From assembly GCA_965247525.1 (NCBI GenBank), contig OZ252015.1:1426001-1490000 (forward strand): a stretch of 64,000 bases of DNA, in the 5' to 3' direction. This DNA is from JAZKID01 sp965247525. GTDB taxonomy: Bacteria; Pseudomonadota; Alphaproteobacteria; Rhizobiales; UBA4765. How positions within the stretch are numbered: the first letter of the stretch is position 1; every line of letters begins with the position of its first letter. The notes under the pieces were generated by a model that had not been told where the DNA came from, did not search any database, and was given only the letters and a program-made list of their open reading frames with translations. Below are positions 46,139 through 56,400 of this stretch, piece by piece. The position numbers were made by a program, and so were the translations under genes.

Positions 46139-47383
46139 TTAGCCGTGCGTGCGAATGAAGCTCTCAATGCGCGGGGCAATAATCTCGCGAAATTTGGAGC
46201 CGTTGAACACGCCGTAATGGCCAACGCCTTTTTGCAGATAATGCTCTTTTTTGCTCTCTGCAAGGTTTGAGCACAGGGCAAGCGCTGCTTCCGTCTGGCC
46301 AAAACCGGTAATATCGTCTTTTTCGCCTTCAACGGTCAAAAGCGCCGTTGTGGTGATTTTGCTTAAATCCACCGGCACGCCGCGATGGGTCATCGTGCCC
46401 TGCGGCAGTGATTTCTTGATGAAAACCTCATCCACAGTCTGCAGATAGAATTCTCCGGTAAGGTCCATCACCGCCAGATATTCGTCGTAGAATTCCTTGT
46501 GTTTCGTTGCGCCGTCGCCATCGCCCTGTACCAGATCGCGGAACAGTTCGCGGTGCGCGTCCATATGGCGCTCCAAGTTCATCGACATGAAACCTGACAA
46601 TTGCAGGAAGCCCGGATAGACCGAGCGGCCAACACCAGGATTGGGGAAAGGCACGGTCATCACAAGGTTTTTTGAAAACCAGCCAAGGCCTTTTTCATCG
46701 GCAATCTTGCTCACCGCTGTTGGCGAAATGCGTGTATCAATCGGCCCGCCCATCAATGTCATGGAGCGCGGCGCTTTGGCATCCCCGCGCGATTCCATCA
46801 GCGCAACGGCGGCAATCACGGCAACCGAAGGCTGGCAAACGGCAATCACATGCACGTCCGGCCCCAGCAAGTGCACCATATCGATTACGTAATCGATATA
46901 GCTGTCCAAATCAAAATGCCCCTCTGAAAGGGGCACCATGCGGGCATCTGCCCAATCTGTGATGTAAACCTCGTGGCGCGGAAGAAAGCGCTCGACCGTG
47001 CCTCGTAGAAGCGTTGCATAATGGCCCGACATGGGCGCAACGATCAGCATTTTCGGGTCTTTGCGGCTTGCCGGCACATCGCGTTTAAAATGAATAAGCT
47101 TGCAGAAGGGCGCGTCCCATACGCTTTCTTCACTGACGGCAACCTCTTTGCCGTCGACCAAAATCTTGTCAAAGCCAAAGCTTGGCTTGTCATAATGGCG
47201 TGTGGTGCGTTCAAACAGTTCGGCGCCTGCGGCAAAGGCCCGCCCCATCGGCGTGTGCGCCATCGGGTTCATCGGGTTGCGAAAGAACAATGCTGTTGTG
47301 TCCGCCATCGCGCGAAAGGGCGAAAGCATTGTCCGGTTCATTTCAAACAGGTCGTAAAATTTCAAAGCGCGGCTATCCAGCAT
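46139..47383 (-). CDS. phaZ: Intracellular polyhydroxyalkanoate depolymerase
   Basis: PhaZ releases hydroxybutyrate units from storage granules. The 414-residue protein has the family N-terminus (LKFYDLFEMNRTMLSPFRAM), the catalytic Cys in a lipase-box-like VCQPSVAV, Asp in GEKDDITG and His in KGVGHYGVF. Use of Cys rather than Ser as nucleophile is typical of these intracellular enzymes. ATG 47381-47383 is chosen because GAGGG lies five bases upstream. It forms a set with bdhA and the patatin-like gene, although 23 kb away. Confidence 0.92.
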   Translation of the reverse strand: MLDSRALKFYDLFEMNRTMLSPFRAMADTTALFFRNPMNPMAHTPMGRAFAAGAELFERTTRHYDKPSFGFDKILVDGKEVAVSEESVWDAPFCKLIHFKRDVPASRKDPKMLIVAPMSGHYATLLRGTVERFLPRHEVYITDWADARMVPLSEGHFDLDSYIDYVIDMVHLLGPDVHVIAVCQPSVAVIAAVALMESRGDAKAPRSMTLMGGPIDTRISPTAVSKIADEKGLGWFSKNLVMTVPFPNPGVGRSVYPGFLQLSGFMSMNLERHMDAHRELFRDLVQGDGDGATKHKEFYDEYLAVMDLTGEFYLQTVDEVFIKKSLPQGTMTHRGVPVDLSKITTTALLTVEGEKDDITGFGQTEAALALCSNLAESKKEHYLQKGVGHYGVFNGSKFREIIAPRIESFIRTHG

Positions 47384-47633
47384 CGTGTCCCTCATGCCCT
47401 TGTCGGGCTGTTCCCTTTTGCCGAGCCATGACAGATGTGTCCTTGCTCGGGTCCCCGGGGCATCATTCCACAAAACACTTTTCAAACATGTGCCACGCCA
47501 TTCAGTATCTTACCAAAGCAGTTAACCCTTGATTAAGCATAAAAGCGCGGTGAAGTTCCTCAACCTCACAGCTTAAACGCAAACGCGGCCTGATTGCGGT
47601 TGCGGGATAAGGCTGATAGTTTGGTCCCCATCC

Positions 47634-47705
<72 letters not shown>

Positions 47706-47710
<5 letters not shown>

Positions 47711-47750
47711 GCTCCTCTATGCGCGCCTTGCGCGCATAGAGGAGCTGGCG
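47706..47750. repeat. 21-bp-arm perfect palindrome overlapping the tRNA-Arg 3' end
   Basis: Arms at 47706-47726 and 47730-47750 are perfect reverse complements, separated by CTT. The left arm starts inside the tRNA, including its encoded CCA. The following bases are TATTTGATTG, not a good T-run, so an ordinary terminator is not fully convincing. Confidence 0.85.
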
Positions 47751-47860
47751 TATTTGATTGCGAAAGAAATTCTTGTTCGAGGCGAGCCGAAAGGCCGCCC
47801 GATGATTGCGTGAGCAATCACCCGCAAGGGCAGGCCGAAGTATAACGAAACCTGTCAATC

Positions 47861-47967
47861 CCTTCGACTTATAGCGTTCGGGATAAACCCTCACTTATTT
47901 TGAAAAGGCGCATGCCCGCATCAAAGTAATCCTTCGGTTTTTAGCGTTCGGGATAAACCCTCACTTT
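47861..47967 (+). repeat. Two direct repeats of about 37 bp
   Basis: Copies start at 47861 and 47931 (70 bases apart) and share CCTTCG, then TAGCGTTCGGGATAAACCC and TCACTT. No gene is seen between the tRNA (47710) and 48152. Confidence 0.8.
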
Positions 47968-48152
47968 TCGGGCGCGGTAAATCCATTTTTGCCGCGTCAC
48001 AGAAGCTGTCATTTACGGTTCGATAAAAACGTTCCATTGAAACAGGCATATTTAGAAATATTTTAAACAAGCTTGAAAGAGGACCATTTATCACTACCTA
48101 TGAAACGAACGACACCGATTGATGTCTCACACGTGTTAAAAGGAAATATATC

Positions 48153-48227
48153 ATGCGCAGTATTCTTCTTTGGATGATTGGGGTTCCAATCCCGATCATC
48201 ATTCTTATCGCCTTGTTTGTACGATAA
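48153..48227 (+). CDS. 24-residue hydrophobic membrane microprotein
   Basis: The product reads MRSILLWMIG followed by VPIPIIILIALFVR, one membrane segment with a short basic start. AAAGGA lies about seven bases before the ATG and a strong terminator follows, so it is a complete transcription unit. Small hydrophobic proteins with a similar IPIPIIIL core are frequent in proteobacteria but have no assigned role that I can name. Confidence 0.7.
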   Translation: MRSILLWMIGVPIPIIILIALFVR

Positions 48228-48237
48228 TTACAAAATG

Positions 48238-48266
48238 AAAAGCCGGATTTGTTTCCGGCTTTTTTC
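48238..48266 (+). terminator. Intrinsic terminator after the microprotein gene
   Basis: AAAAGCCGGA/TCCGGCTTTT with a six-base loop and a run of six T, ten bases after the stop. Confidence 0.9.
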
Positions 48267-48306
48267 TTAAAATATTAGACGGACTGTTAATTAGAACTCA
48301 AGATTG

Positions 48307-48615
48307 ATGATGCAGATTGATTTTATGTGCCTGTTTAAAAAATTGAAAAAACTATGCCAAAACGTTTTCAACGATCGTAAGGGCTCGACGGCTATTGAAT
48401 ACGGACTGATAGCCGCAGGTATTGCATTGGTGATCATTGCAGGTGTTCAAGCAATCGGAACCAACAGTTCGACAACCTATGACAACGTGGCAGTAGCATT
48501 ATCGGGACCAAATTCAGATTTTGAAACGAGTTCTTGCACTCCTGAAAACCCCTGTGGTGGGCCAGAAACAGGCGGCGGTGCAATGCCTCCAGAACCCGGC
48601 GATGAAGACTTTTAA
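48307..48615 (+). CDS. Flp/Fap family type IVb pilin
   Basis: This is a 102-residue prepilin. The cleavage/helix segment DRKGSTAIEYGLIAAGIALV (about residues 23-42) is typical of Flp pilins, with the Glu five residues after the processing site. The C-terminus is Gly/Pro/Glu rich with a Cys pair (SCTPENPCGG). Flp pilins build tight-adherence pili, but no tad assembly genes are in the window, so the machine must lie elsewhere. The start could be 48304, 48307 or 48310. Confidence 0.85.
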   Translation: MMQIDFMCLFKKLKKLCQNVFNDRKGSTAIEYGLIAAGIALVIIAGVQAIGTNSSTTYDNVAVALSGPNSDFETSSCTPENPCGGPETGGGAMPPEPGDEDF

Positions 48616-48627
48616 AAGGCTACGAAG

Positions 48628-49218
48628 ATGTTAAAACGCCCGAGTTTGTTAAAATGCCGGTCAGGCTCAACTGCCGTAATTTTTGCGCTTGTTCTCATTC
48701 CACTTATTGCCGCCGCGGGTGTCGCCATAGATTATTCGCGAAAAGCAAGCGAAGAAGCAATTCTTCAAGAGAACCTACAATCAGCGATCTGGGCAGCATC
48801 CTATTTTAAGGACGACAAAAACACGGCTCGCGAAGAGGCTGGAAAAGCTCATTTCTGGTCGTCCGTGCCACCTGAATATAAATCTGATATAAAAGACTTG
48901 ATCATAAAAGTTAAAAACGATGGTGTTATTAGCGGAACGGCAAATGTTGTAGCTCCAACGACTTTAATGAATGTTGTTGGCATTCATAACTACGCCTTTG
49001 CCATCAACGCTCAAACAACGCGGCAGTCGTCAGGATCTCCTCCAAATCCAAAAGATCCAAACGACGACACAGATATTCCAACAGGATGCGCAGACACAAC
49101 GCGCGGCGGCGGGTCTGGTGGGCCTATATGGCATCCAGATAATCCGCACGCGCCTGGGCAAAACGCGCCGCCAGCACAGCCACCGCAAGGCGGCGGCATT
49201 TATGTGAAATGCCAATAA
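48628..49218 (+). CDS. TadG-like pilus-assembly protein
   Basis: The product is 196 residues. The TadE/TadG N-terminus GSTAVIFALVLIPLIAAAGV (about residues 13-32) with the following AIDYSRK is the hallmark of minor pseudopilin-like TadG. The remainder has no von Willebrand domain; it ends in a Gly/Pro/Asn-rich tail with Cys residues (GCADTT...VKCQ), shorter than classical TadG. It follows the Flp pilin gene by 12 bases. Confidence 0.7.
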   Translation: MLKRPSLLKCRSGSTAVIFALVLIPLIAAAGVAIDYSRKASEEAILQENLQSAIWAASYFKDDKNTAREEAGKAHFWSSVPPEYKSDIKDLIIKVKNDGVISGTANVVAPTTLMNVVGIHNYAFAINAQTTRQSSGSPPNPKDPNDDTDIPTGCADTTRGGGSGGPIWHPDNPHAPGQNAPPAQPPQGGGIYVKCQ

Positions 49219-49328
49219 AGGGCGTTGGCAATTGGTGGTGGTGTTACCGAGGATCCGGAAAAGCAATAGAACTTTTGCGATAAAACAAAAGCTGGCTTTG
49301 AGGCGAATGCAACTCAAAACCAGAAAGA

Positions 49329-50867
49329 TTACAAGCTGCCGTTTTTCATACGTTGAAGTGACGCTGCCGCTTGATTGCGAATAGCGGTCTGCTTTTCTTC
49401 ACCAAACCTGTCCCATGTGACGAACACATATGGAATACGAGGATTTCCACGCAATTTTTTATCATTGCGTGCCAAAAAATCCCAATACAGCGCGTTGAAA
49501 GGACACGCATTCTCGCCAAGCATTTGATTGGGATCGTAGCTGCACGATTTGCAATAATTGCTCATCCGATGAATATATTTACCGCTGGCCGCGTAAGGTT
49601 TGCTGCCCATAATGCCGCCATCGCCAAACAGCGCCATGCCAAGTGTGTTTGGCATTTCCACCCATTCATACGCATCTGAATAAACGGAGAGATACCACTC
49701 CTGAACGGCCAGGACATCAAGTCCTGCCAGAAGCGCAAAATTACCGGTCACCATCAGGCGTTGAATGTGATGCGAATGCGCATGTTCAAACGTGTGCGCA
49801 ACCGTTTCTTTCAAACAAAACATTTCGGTGTGCGCACCCCAGTAGAAATCGGGCAAAGGCGTGTCGGCAGCGAAAAAGTTGTAAGCGCCATAGTCTGGCA
49901 TATGGTGCCAATAAATCCCGCGAACAAATTCGCGCCACCCTAAAATCTGGCGGATAAAACCTTCCACGGCATTCAACGGCGCTCGACCTTCAAGATAAGC
50001 CTGCTCGGCGCTCCGGCAAATTTCAAGCGGCAGCAAGAGGCCGGCATTCAGATAGGTTGAAAGCAGGGAATGAAAAAGATAGGGCTCGCCGGCCACCATC
50101 GCGTCTTGAAAGTCACCAAATTGAGGCAGGCTGTTATGAATGAAATCTTCGAGTTCGAGCAATGCCTGCCCGCGCGTGACCGCATAATGAAAAGGCTCAA
50201 GCTGGCCAAAGTTTTTCGAGAAATGGGCTGACACAAGTTTCAGAACATCGCGCGTAATGCCCGATTTTTTGTGGCTGATGCGTTTTGGGAATTTCATGCC
50301 TTTGACAGCCGCTTTTCGGTTGTCCTTGTCATAATTCCATTTGCTGCCAACAGGCGTTCCGTCAATCTCCATAAGCAGGTGATATCTTTTACGCATTTCG
50401 CGGTAAAAAAACTCCATGCGCAGCTGTTTTTTATTGCTCGCCCATTCTTTAAATTGCGACAGGGAGCACAAGAAACGATCATCGCCAAGAATGCGCACAG
50501 GTATTTTAAAATGCGCCTGCCAATCGCGCATCATCTGCAACACACGCCATTCACCAGGTTCGGTCAGCACCAGATGTGCAGGTTTGAGTTCAGCAACAGC
50601 ACGCTTCATTTCGCCATCGAAGCTTCCTGTATTGTCCGGATCGTCGAGCATCACATAGCGCACGCGGTGGCCCGCATCGCGCAGTTCGCCTGCAAAATGC
50701 CGCATCGCCGCAAACAAAAAAGCAATTTTTTTGGGATGATGCGGCACATAGCTCGCCTCGGCCATCACTTCGCACAACATGATCGTATCGTTTTTTTTAT
50801 CAACATCGCGAAGTGCTGCGATGGTGTGTGACAGCTGATCACCAAGAACGAGGCGAAGCGTGCTCAT
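49329..50867 (-). CDS. phrB: Bacterial (6-4)-type photolyase, FeS-BCP class
   Basis: This is a 512-residue cryptochrome/photolyase-related protein. The N-terminus (LRLVLGDQLSH) is the deoxyribodipyrimidine-photolyase-like domain. The FAD region includes GWREFVRGIYWHHMP and HHIQRLMVTGNFALLAGLD. The [4Fe-4S] cysteines are consistent with EMFCLKE and CKSCSYDPNQMLGENACPF. Members repair (6-4) photoproducts by light. The stop of the upstream DUF2805-like gene overlaps its start by four bases. Confidence 0.92.
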   Translation of the reverse strand: MSTLRLVLGDQLSHTIAALRDVDKKNDTIMLCEVMAEASYVPHHPKKIAFLFAAMRHFAGELRDAGHRVRYVMLDDPDNTGSFDGEMKRAVAELKPAHLVLTEPGEWRVLQMMRDWQAHFKIPVRILGDDRFLCSLSQFKEWASNKKQLRMEFFYREMRKRYHLLMEIDGTPVGSKWNYDKDNRKAAVKGMKFPKRISHKKSGITRDVLKLVSAHFSKNFGQLEPFHYAVTRGQALLELEDFIHNSLPQFGDFQDAMVAGEPYLFHSLLSTYLNAGLLLPLEICRSAEQAYLEGRAPLNAVEGFIRQILGWREFVRGIYWHHMPDYGAYNFFAADTPLPDFYWGAHTEMFCLKETVAHTFEHAHSHHIQRLMVTGNFALLAGLDVLAVQEWYLSVYSDAYEWVEMPNTLGMALFGDGGIMGSKPYAASGKYIHRMSNYCKSCSYDPNQMLGENACPFNALYWDFLARNDKKLRGNPRIPYVFVTWDRFGEEKQTAIRNQAAASLQRMKNGSL

Positions 50868-51097
50868 TTTGGTGTCTGCTGCATCAGTTTGGCGCGCTTT
50901 TCATGTTTTGAAATCCGGCCTGTCACGCGCTTGCGCCAGAGTTTAAAGCTGCTGGCTTTAAGATTGCCTCGCATAATTTTGATAACATCGCTTTCGCTGA
51001 TGCCCATTTCTCTTTTTATTCTGTCAAATGAAATATCATCCGCCCAAGCCATTTGAATGGCGTGGCTGATGAAGCCTATGGAGTAAATCTCTTTCAT
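50864..51097 (-). CDS. DUF2805/TIGR03643 family small protein
   Basis: This is a 77-residue protein with AIQMAWADDISFDRIKREMG, SESDVIKIMRGNLKASSFKL and WRKRVTGRISKH, the pattern of the TIGR03643 family, commonly next to photolyase genes. It is helical and basic and may bind nucleic acid. It overlaps both neighbours by ATGA, so the three genes form one translationally coupled operon. Confidence 0.85.
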   Translation of the reverse strand: MKEIYSIGFISHAIQMAWADDISFDRIKREMGISESDVIKIMRGNLKASSFKLWRKRVTGRISKHEKRAKLMQQTPK

Positions 51098-51792
51098 GCT
51101 TTGATTTTAGGGCGAACGCGCGACAGTCCGCCGTCAACGGCAAGCACTTGTCCGGTAATCCAGTCATTGGCGGGGTCGAGTAAAAAAACGATGGCGCGCG
51201 CCACATCTTCAGGTTTGCCTAAACGCCCAAGGGCATGCATGGATTCTGACAATTTGCGAGATAGGTCATTTGCTGTAAGTGCCGATGTTAACGGCGTTTC
51301 TACAAGGCCTGGTGCGACCGCATTGACGCGAATATTGCTCGATGCATAAGTGGCTGCTGCAGACAAGGTCAGGCCGATGATCCCTGCTTTTGCCGCAGCA
51401 ATCGCTTCATGATTTGCCAGCCCTTCCATCGCAGCCGCTGACGAGACAAGAACAACTGAACCGCCCTTTGTCAAATATTTGCCAGCCCCGCGCACAGTTG
51501 CAAAAGCTGTGGTCAATGACGCATCAATCACAGTTTGAAATTGCTCTTTTGTTGTAAGATGCGCTGGTTTTAGCAGCAGTGAACCACTGCAATTTACAAC
51601 ACCGTCCAAGGGTCCTGCCATTTCAAAAACGGCATTCACGGCTGCAAAGTCCGTTGCGTCCAGCACGGCATCGGGTTTGATTTTCTGCGCATCGCGCGCG
51701 GTCGTGAAAACGGTGTGCCCCGCCTGTTTTAAAAGTGTGACTGTCGCCTGACCAATGCCGCTGCTGGCCGCGATGACAAGAAAATGGGACAT
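51094..51792 (-). CDS. SDR-family protein lacking the catalytic Tyr
   Basis: This is a 232-residue short-chain dehydrogenase. The cofactor loop is AASSGIGQA (first Gly of TGxxxGIG missing), the catalytic Ser is in VSSAAAMEGL, and the Tyr-x-x-x-Lys position reads IAAAK, with no Tyr. A weak or non-catalytic role is therefore possible. Gene order SDR, DUF2805, photolyase is seen as a light-response operon in other bacteria. Confidence 0.85.
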   Translation of the reverse strand: MSHFLVIAASSGIGQATVTLLKQAGHTVFTTARDAQKIKPDAVLDATDFAAVNAVFEMAGPLDGVVNCSGSLLLKPAHLTTKEQFQTVIDASLTTAFATVRGAGKYLTKGGSVVLVSSAAAMEGLANHEAIAAAKAGIIGLTLSAAATYASSNIRVNAVAPGLVETPLTSALTANDLSRKLSESMHALGRLGKPEDVARAIVFLLDPANDWITGQVLAVDGGLSRVRPKIKA

Positions 51793-52023
51793 GTGATATC
51801 TCTATAAGTTGCTGAATAAGTATACATAAAACAACGCCAATCAAAGGCAAGATGTTTCATAAAAACTGCATATTCAAGTCGAAATACAAGCAATGAGCCA
51901 AAGACGGCGGATGGCAGAAAATTTCTTGGCGTGTCGTTTCCTGTTTTTAAAACCGACGACGCTATCGTAGCTAAAAAAAGCAAATTTGAAGGGTTTTTGC
52001 CTTTTATAAAATCAATGACGAGT

Positions 52024-53415
52024 TTATGGCGTCTCACCCAAAGCCGTGTGCAAAAACACAAGGTTGAACGCAATTTGCGCTTTTGAAAGTGCTGCGGCGT
52101 TTTCAGCATCCAGCTGGTTTTGTGCAGCGCTCAAAGCATCGAGCTGTGTTGCGATTCCGGCCTTGTATTGCTCGCGCGCGATCATCGCGGCCTGTGCCTG
52201 CTGGCGTGCGGCGTCACTCAACGCAACAAACCGTTTCTGTTCTGCAAGATAAGCGCTGATGGCGCTCTCGGTTTCGCCAAGCGCATCGAGAATGGTTTGC
52301 TTGTAGGCAAAGAGCGCCTGCTGCTGGCGCGCATCGGCGGCATCGCTTTGCGCCTGCAAGCGGCCAAAATCAAAAAGCGGCAGTGCCGCGCCCGCCGCCA
52401 TGCTCCATGGGTTCACGCCGGCGATTTGTGTGCCGGAGCTAAAAAATCCGTCCAGCGACAGTTTTGGAAACCGCGCCGCGCGCGCTGCGCCCGTCATTGC
52501 ACTTGCTTCGGCAAAGCGCCGCTCGGCGGCGGTTACATCGGGGCGCTGCGCCAGCACATCCATCGGGCTTGCCAATGCAAGTTTTTGCGACATCACCGGG
52601 ATGTCTTTGAGTGTTTTCAGCCGTATATCCATATCGCTTGGCTGTGCGCCGGTGAGAATGGTGATGCGGTTCAGCGCCGCATTTTGCAGCGCTTCCAGCG
52701 CGGGCAGACGTGCCTTTGTGGAAGAGACCTGCGCTTCTGAACGCGCCACTTCCAGATCTGAAATGGCGCCTTCCTTGCGCTGCCCATGCGTTACGCGCAG
52801 GCTGCTGCGCTGAAAATCAAGATTGCGCATGGTCAGGACAATCTGCTGCTGCACGGAGCGCAGCTGGATATATTGCCGCGCAGTTTCTGCAATCAAGACC
52901 AGCTTCGTGCGCTGCAAATCGGCGGCGCTTGCTTCGCTGTTGCGGGCCGCGGCTTCACTGCGCCTGCGGTTGCCGCCAAACAGATCAAGATCCCAGCTGC
53001 CATTAACGCCCAGTGCCTGTGTTGATGAAGATGATGATGCAGAGCCATTGGCTGCTGTTGCGCTTGAGCCAAGCTGCGGAAAAAGACCCGCAGACGCCGC
53101 GCGTTCTAAGGCGCGCGCTTCAGCAAGCCGCGCTTGTGCCACGCGAAGATCATTGTTGTCCGCTGCGGCTTTTGCCAGACACGCACTTAAGACAGGGTCG
53201 GAAAATTTGTCCCACCATGGTGTGTGCGGTGCTGGCGTGTCCGGAAGGCTTCCCGTGACATCGTCATGGAATGCCAGACCTGCAGCCGCATTCCATGCAG
53301 GCGCGGCATTGATGCCCGGCTTCACATAATCTTCGCCCACCGCACAGGCGGCAACAACGACAGACACAGCCAGTAAGGCAAAGCTCGATACGGCAGAGCA
53401 ACACAATTTACGCAA
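52024..53415 (-). CDS. NodT-type outer-membrane efflux lipoprotein
   Basis: This is a TolC-like outer-membrane channel of RND-type pumps. The protein begins with a hydrophobic signal and a lipobox (SVVVAACAVGED), followed by NodT repeats: YVKPGINAAP, LAEARALERAASAGLFPQ, ANGSWDLDLFGGNRR and PDVTAAERRF. A TTG at 53413-53415 with GGAG nine bases upstream gives a start directly before the signal peptide and does not overlap the upstream gene; longer frames to 53490 would overlap it by 56 bases. It follows the giant repeat gene by 19 bases, and no RND pump is next to it. Confidence 0.85.
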   Translation of the reverse strand: MRKLCCSAVSSFALLAVSVVVAACAVGEDYVKPGINAAPAWNAAAGLAFHDDVTGSLPDTPAPHTPWWDKFSDPVLSACLAKAAADNNDLRVAQARLAEARALERAASAGLFPQLGSSATAANGSASSSSSTQALGVNGSWDLDLFGGNRRRSEAAARNSEASAADLQRTKLVLIAETARQYIQLRSVQQQIVLTMRNLDFQRSSLRVTHGQRKEGAISDLEVARSEAQVSSTKARLPALEALQNAALNRITILTGAQPSDMDIRLKTLKDIPVMSQKLALASPMDVLAQRPDVTAAERRFAEASAMTGAARAARFPKLSLDGFFSSGTQIAGVNPWSMAAGAALPLFDFGRLQAQSDAADARQQQALFAYKQTILDALGETESAISAYLAEQKRFVALSDAARQQAQAAMIAREQYKAGIATQLDALSAAQNQLDAENAAALSKAQIAFNLVFLHTALGETP

Positions 53416-53434
53416 GACAAGACACTCCGCAGTT

Positions 53435-56400
53435 TTATGACAGGGGAAAGGCATGGGCAAATTCAGCGCCGCTGGGTGCGGCATCAACATGCACGGTAAA
53501 ATCGATATGGGTCAGCGCATGCGCGCCATTGCTTTGCTCAAACGCATGCGCATCGAGCGACAAATGCCAATCGCCGACGCTGGTGGTGTCGGTCACAAGG
53601 CTAACGGTGGCCAGCTCGGCGGCGGTCAGCGTCCAGCTGCCGTCGCTGTTATGAAGGCCAGCTGTCAACGTGGCATGCGTACCGACACCGCTGATGACGG
53701 CGCTCAAGCGCTCGCTGCCATCTGTATCCACCAACGAGGCACTCGCATGCAGCGCAATCCGTTCGCCCGCAACACCGGACGAATTGCTGGCGCTGGCCAG
53801 CGGCGCATCGGCGCGTGCGTCGACATGCAGCGCAATCTGCTGCGCACCTGTCGCCGTTGAACCATTGCTGCTCTCGCGCGCGGTCGCGCTGAGCGTCAGA
53901 TTGGCATCACCGCTCCAGTGCGCGGGCGCCACCAGCTGCACAGCATCGATATTTGCAGGTGCAATCGACCATGTGCCGTTATGGTTGTCCGTCGCATTTA
54001 AAAGCGTTGCGCCTTGCGGCAGGCCGGACAGCGTCAGTGTTGAAATCTGTTCCGAGCCGTCCGTGTCGGCCAGCATCACGCCAAAATGCAGCGGGATGTT
54101 CTGGCCTTCAATCCCCGAAATTGCTGTCGTCGCGATCAGCGGGGCGTCGCCGCGCGCGTCGACGTGAATGGTACCGCTGGCTTGTACAAGCGTTGAATCG
54201 CCCTCGCGCTCGGTTGACACCGCAACAATGGTAAAATTGGCATCGCCCGCATAATTGGCAGGCGGTTTGATCGCAAGGCTGGAGATTTGCGCCGCGCTCA
54301 CGCTCCACGTGCCATTGCCGTTGTCAATCCCGACCGTCGGCAAAAACCCTGCGGGCAGGCCTTTGACAAGATAGCTCAGCGTTTCCGAACCGTCGGTGTC
54401 GGTCAGCGCGCCGCTGACCGTTATGGCAATCGCACCATTGTCTTCAATGCCGCTGGCACTGGAAACGCTTAATGTCGGCGTGTCGGCGACGCCGAGCACA
54501 TGCACCACGGTTGTCGCCAGCTGCACAGTTGCAACTGTGCCGATGATCGGCACGACAGTGCGCGCGCTGATCGACAATGTAAAATCCTGGTCGCTGTTCG
54601 GTGCTGAAAAAAGTGTGAGACCGTTGAGCTGTGACGGCAGCACAGTATAAGAGCCATCGCTGTTGCGTACGCCTGCCGACAATGATGCCGTGCTTGGCAG
54701 GCCTGTAAACGTCAATTGCGTAATGTTGGCGCTCAGCGACAGCAGCGCGCTTGCGTCCGTCAAGGGCATGCTGGTGTCTTCGCGCACAACAAGCCCGCTA
54801 AGGCCCAGAAGCGTGCCGGAATTGACCGTTGCCCCAGCCGCAACACCCGCGCCGATTCCGGCAAGGCCAAGGCCTGCACCAAGATTAATCTGCACGCCAA
54901 GCCCCGCATTGCCGACGCCGATGGTAAAATCAGTGCTTGCGCTGCGCGCAGTGCTGTCATCGCCGTCATGTGCCACCGCGACGGCTTTCAACGTCACGCG
55001 CCCCTCAAAATTATACGGCGAGACAAGCTGCAGCCCGCTCAGCTGCGCAGGTGTCAACGTCCATGTGTTGTCGCCATTGTTCAAACCTTTTGTCAGGGCA
55101 AACCCGTCGGGCACGCCGCTGATCTGATAGGTCAGGCTTTCAGAGCCGTCTGTGTCGGTGACGCTGCCGCCAAGTGTCACATTCACCGCCGTGTTGATGG
55201 CGCCGCTGGCATTGCTGGCGCTAACCGTCGGCACATCGGCCTGCGCTACCACGCTGACATTGAGTGTCGCGGATTGCGATGCTGTCGACACGCCGTCATG
55301 GCTTGTGGCGGTCACCTGCAAATTAAAATCCGTATCGCTATTGGCAGGCGGCGTGATTTTCAGATTGGCCAGCTGCGCGCTTGTGACATTCCACACGCCA
55401 TTGCCAAGCGGTGTCCCCGCCGAAAGACTTGCGCCCGAAGGCACGCCGCTAATCGTGACTGACACGGTTTCAGAGCCGTCGAGATCGGTCAACGCCGCCG
55501 CGATATTGAGTGAAATGGCGCTGTCTTCAAACCCTTTTGCCGCGCTGAGGTTGAGCGAAGGCGCATCGGCCTGCGGCACGACAACAAATGCAAGCGGCGC
55601 TGACACGGCCGCGCTGCTGCCATCGCGCTCGCTTGAAACGGCCGTCACATTCAGCGTGAACGCACCGGCCAGATTGGCAGGCGGCGTCAGCGTCAATCCC
55701 GTCAGCTGTGCCTGTGTCAGGCTCCAATGGCCATTGCCCTGATAAAGCCCGGCCGACAGGCGCGCGCCGTCAGGCACGCCGCCGATATCGATGCTGATGG
55801 TTTCCGATCCATCCGTGTCATTTGGTGCCACCGTAATATTAAGAGCAATCGCACTGTCTTCATTTCCGGCTGCGGCGGCGACGGTGAGGGCAGGCGCATC
55901 GGCAACGCCGCGCACCAGCACGGGCAGCGCCAGCGTGGTGCTGGCCGTTGTCCCGTTTTCAGAACTTGTCGCGGTCACCTGAAGTGTAAATGCACCGCTC
56001 GCATTGGGCGGCGGTGTCAGCGTCAGATTGGCCAGTTGCGAAGCGCCAAGCGTCCACGTGCCGTCGCCATTGTAATGTCCTGCGGACAGAACCGAACCGG
56101 TCGGCATGCCAGACACTGTGACGGACAAGGTTTCTGAACCATCAGTGTCAACCAATGCGGCATTGATGTTGAACGCAATCGCGCTGTCTTCATTTCCGGC
56201 TGCGGCGGCGACAGTGAGGGCAGGCGCATCGGCAATGCCAGAGACAGTCAGTGTCTGTGTTAATGTTGTTGTCGCCGTTGTTCCATTTTCCAAAGATGTT
56301 GCGGTGACATTCAGAGAGAAATTTCCGCTAAAGTTGAGCGGCGGTGTCAGCGACAGGCCTGCAAGCTGCTGCGGCATCAGGCTCCAGACGCCATTGCCGA

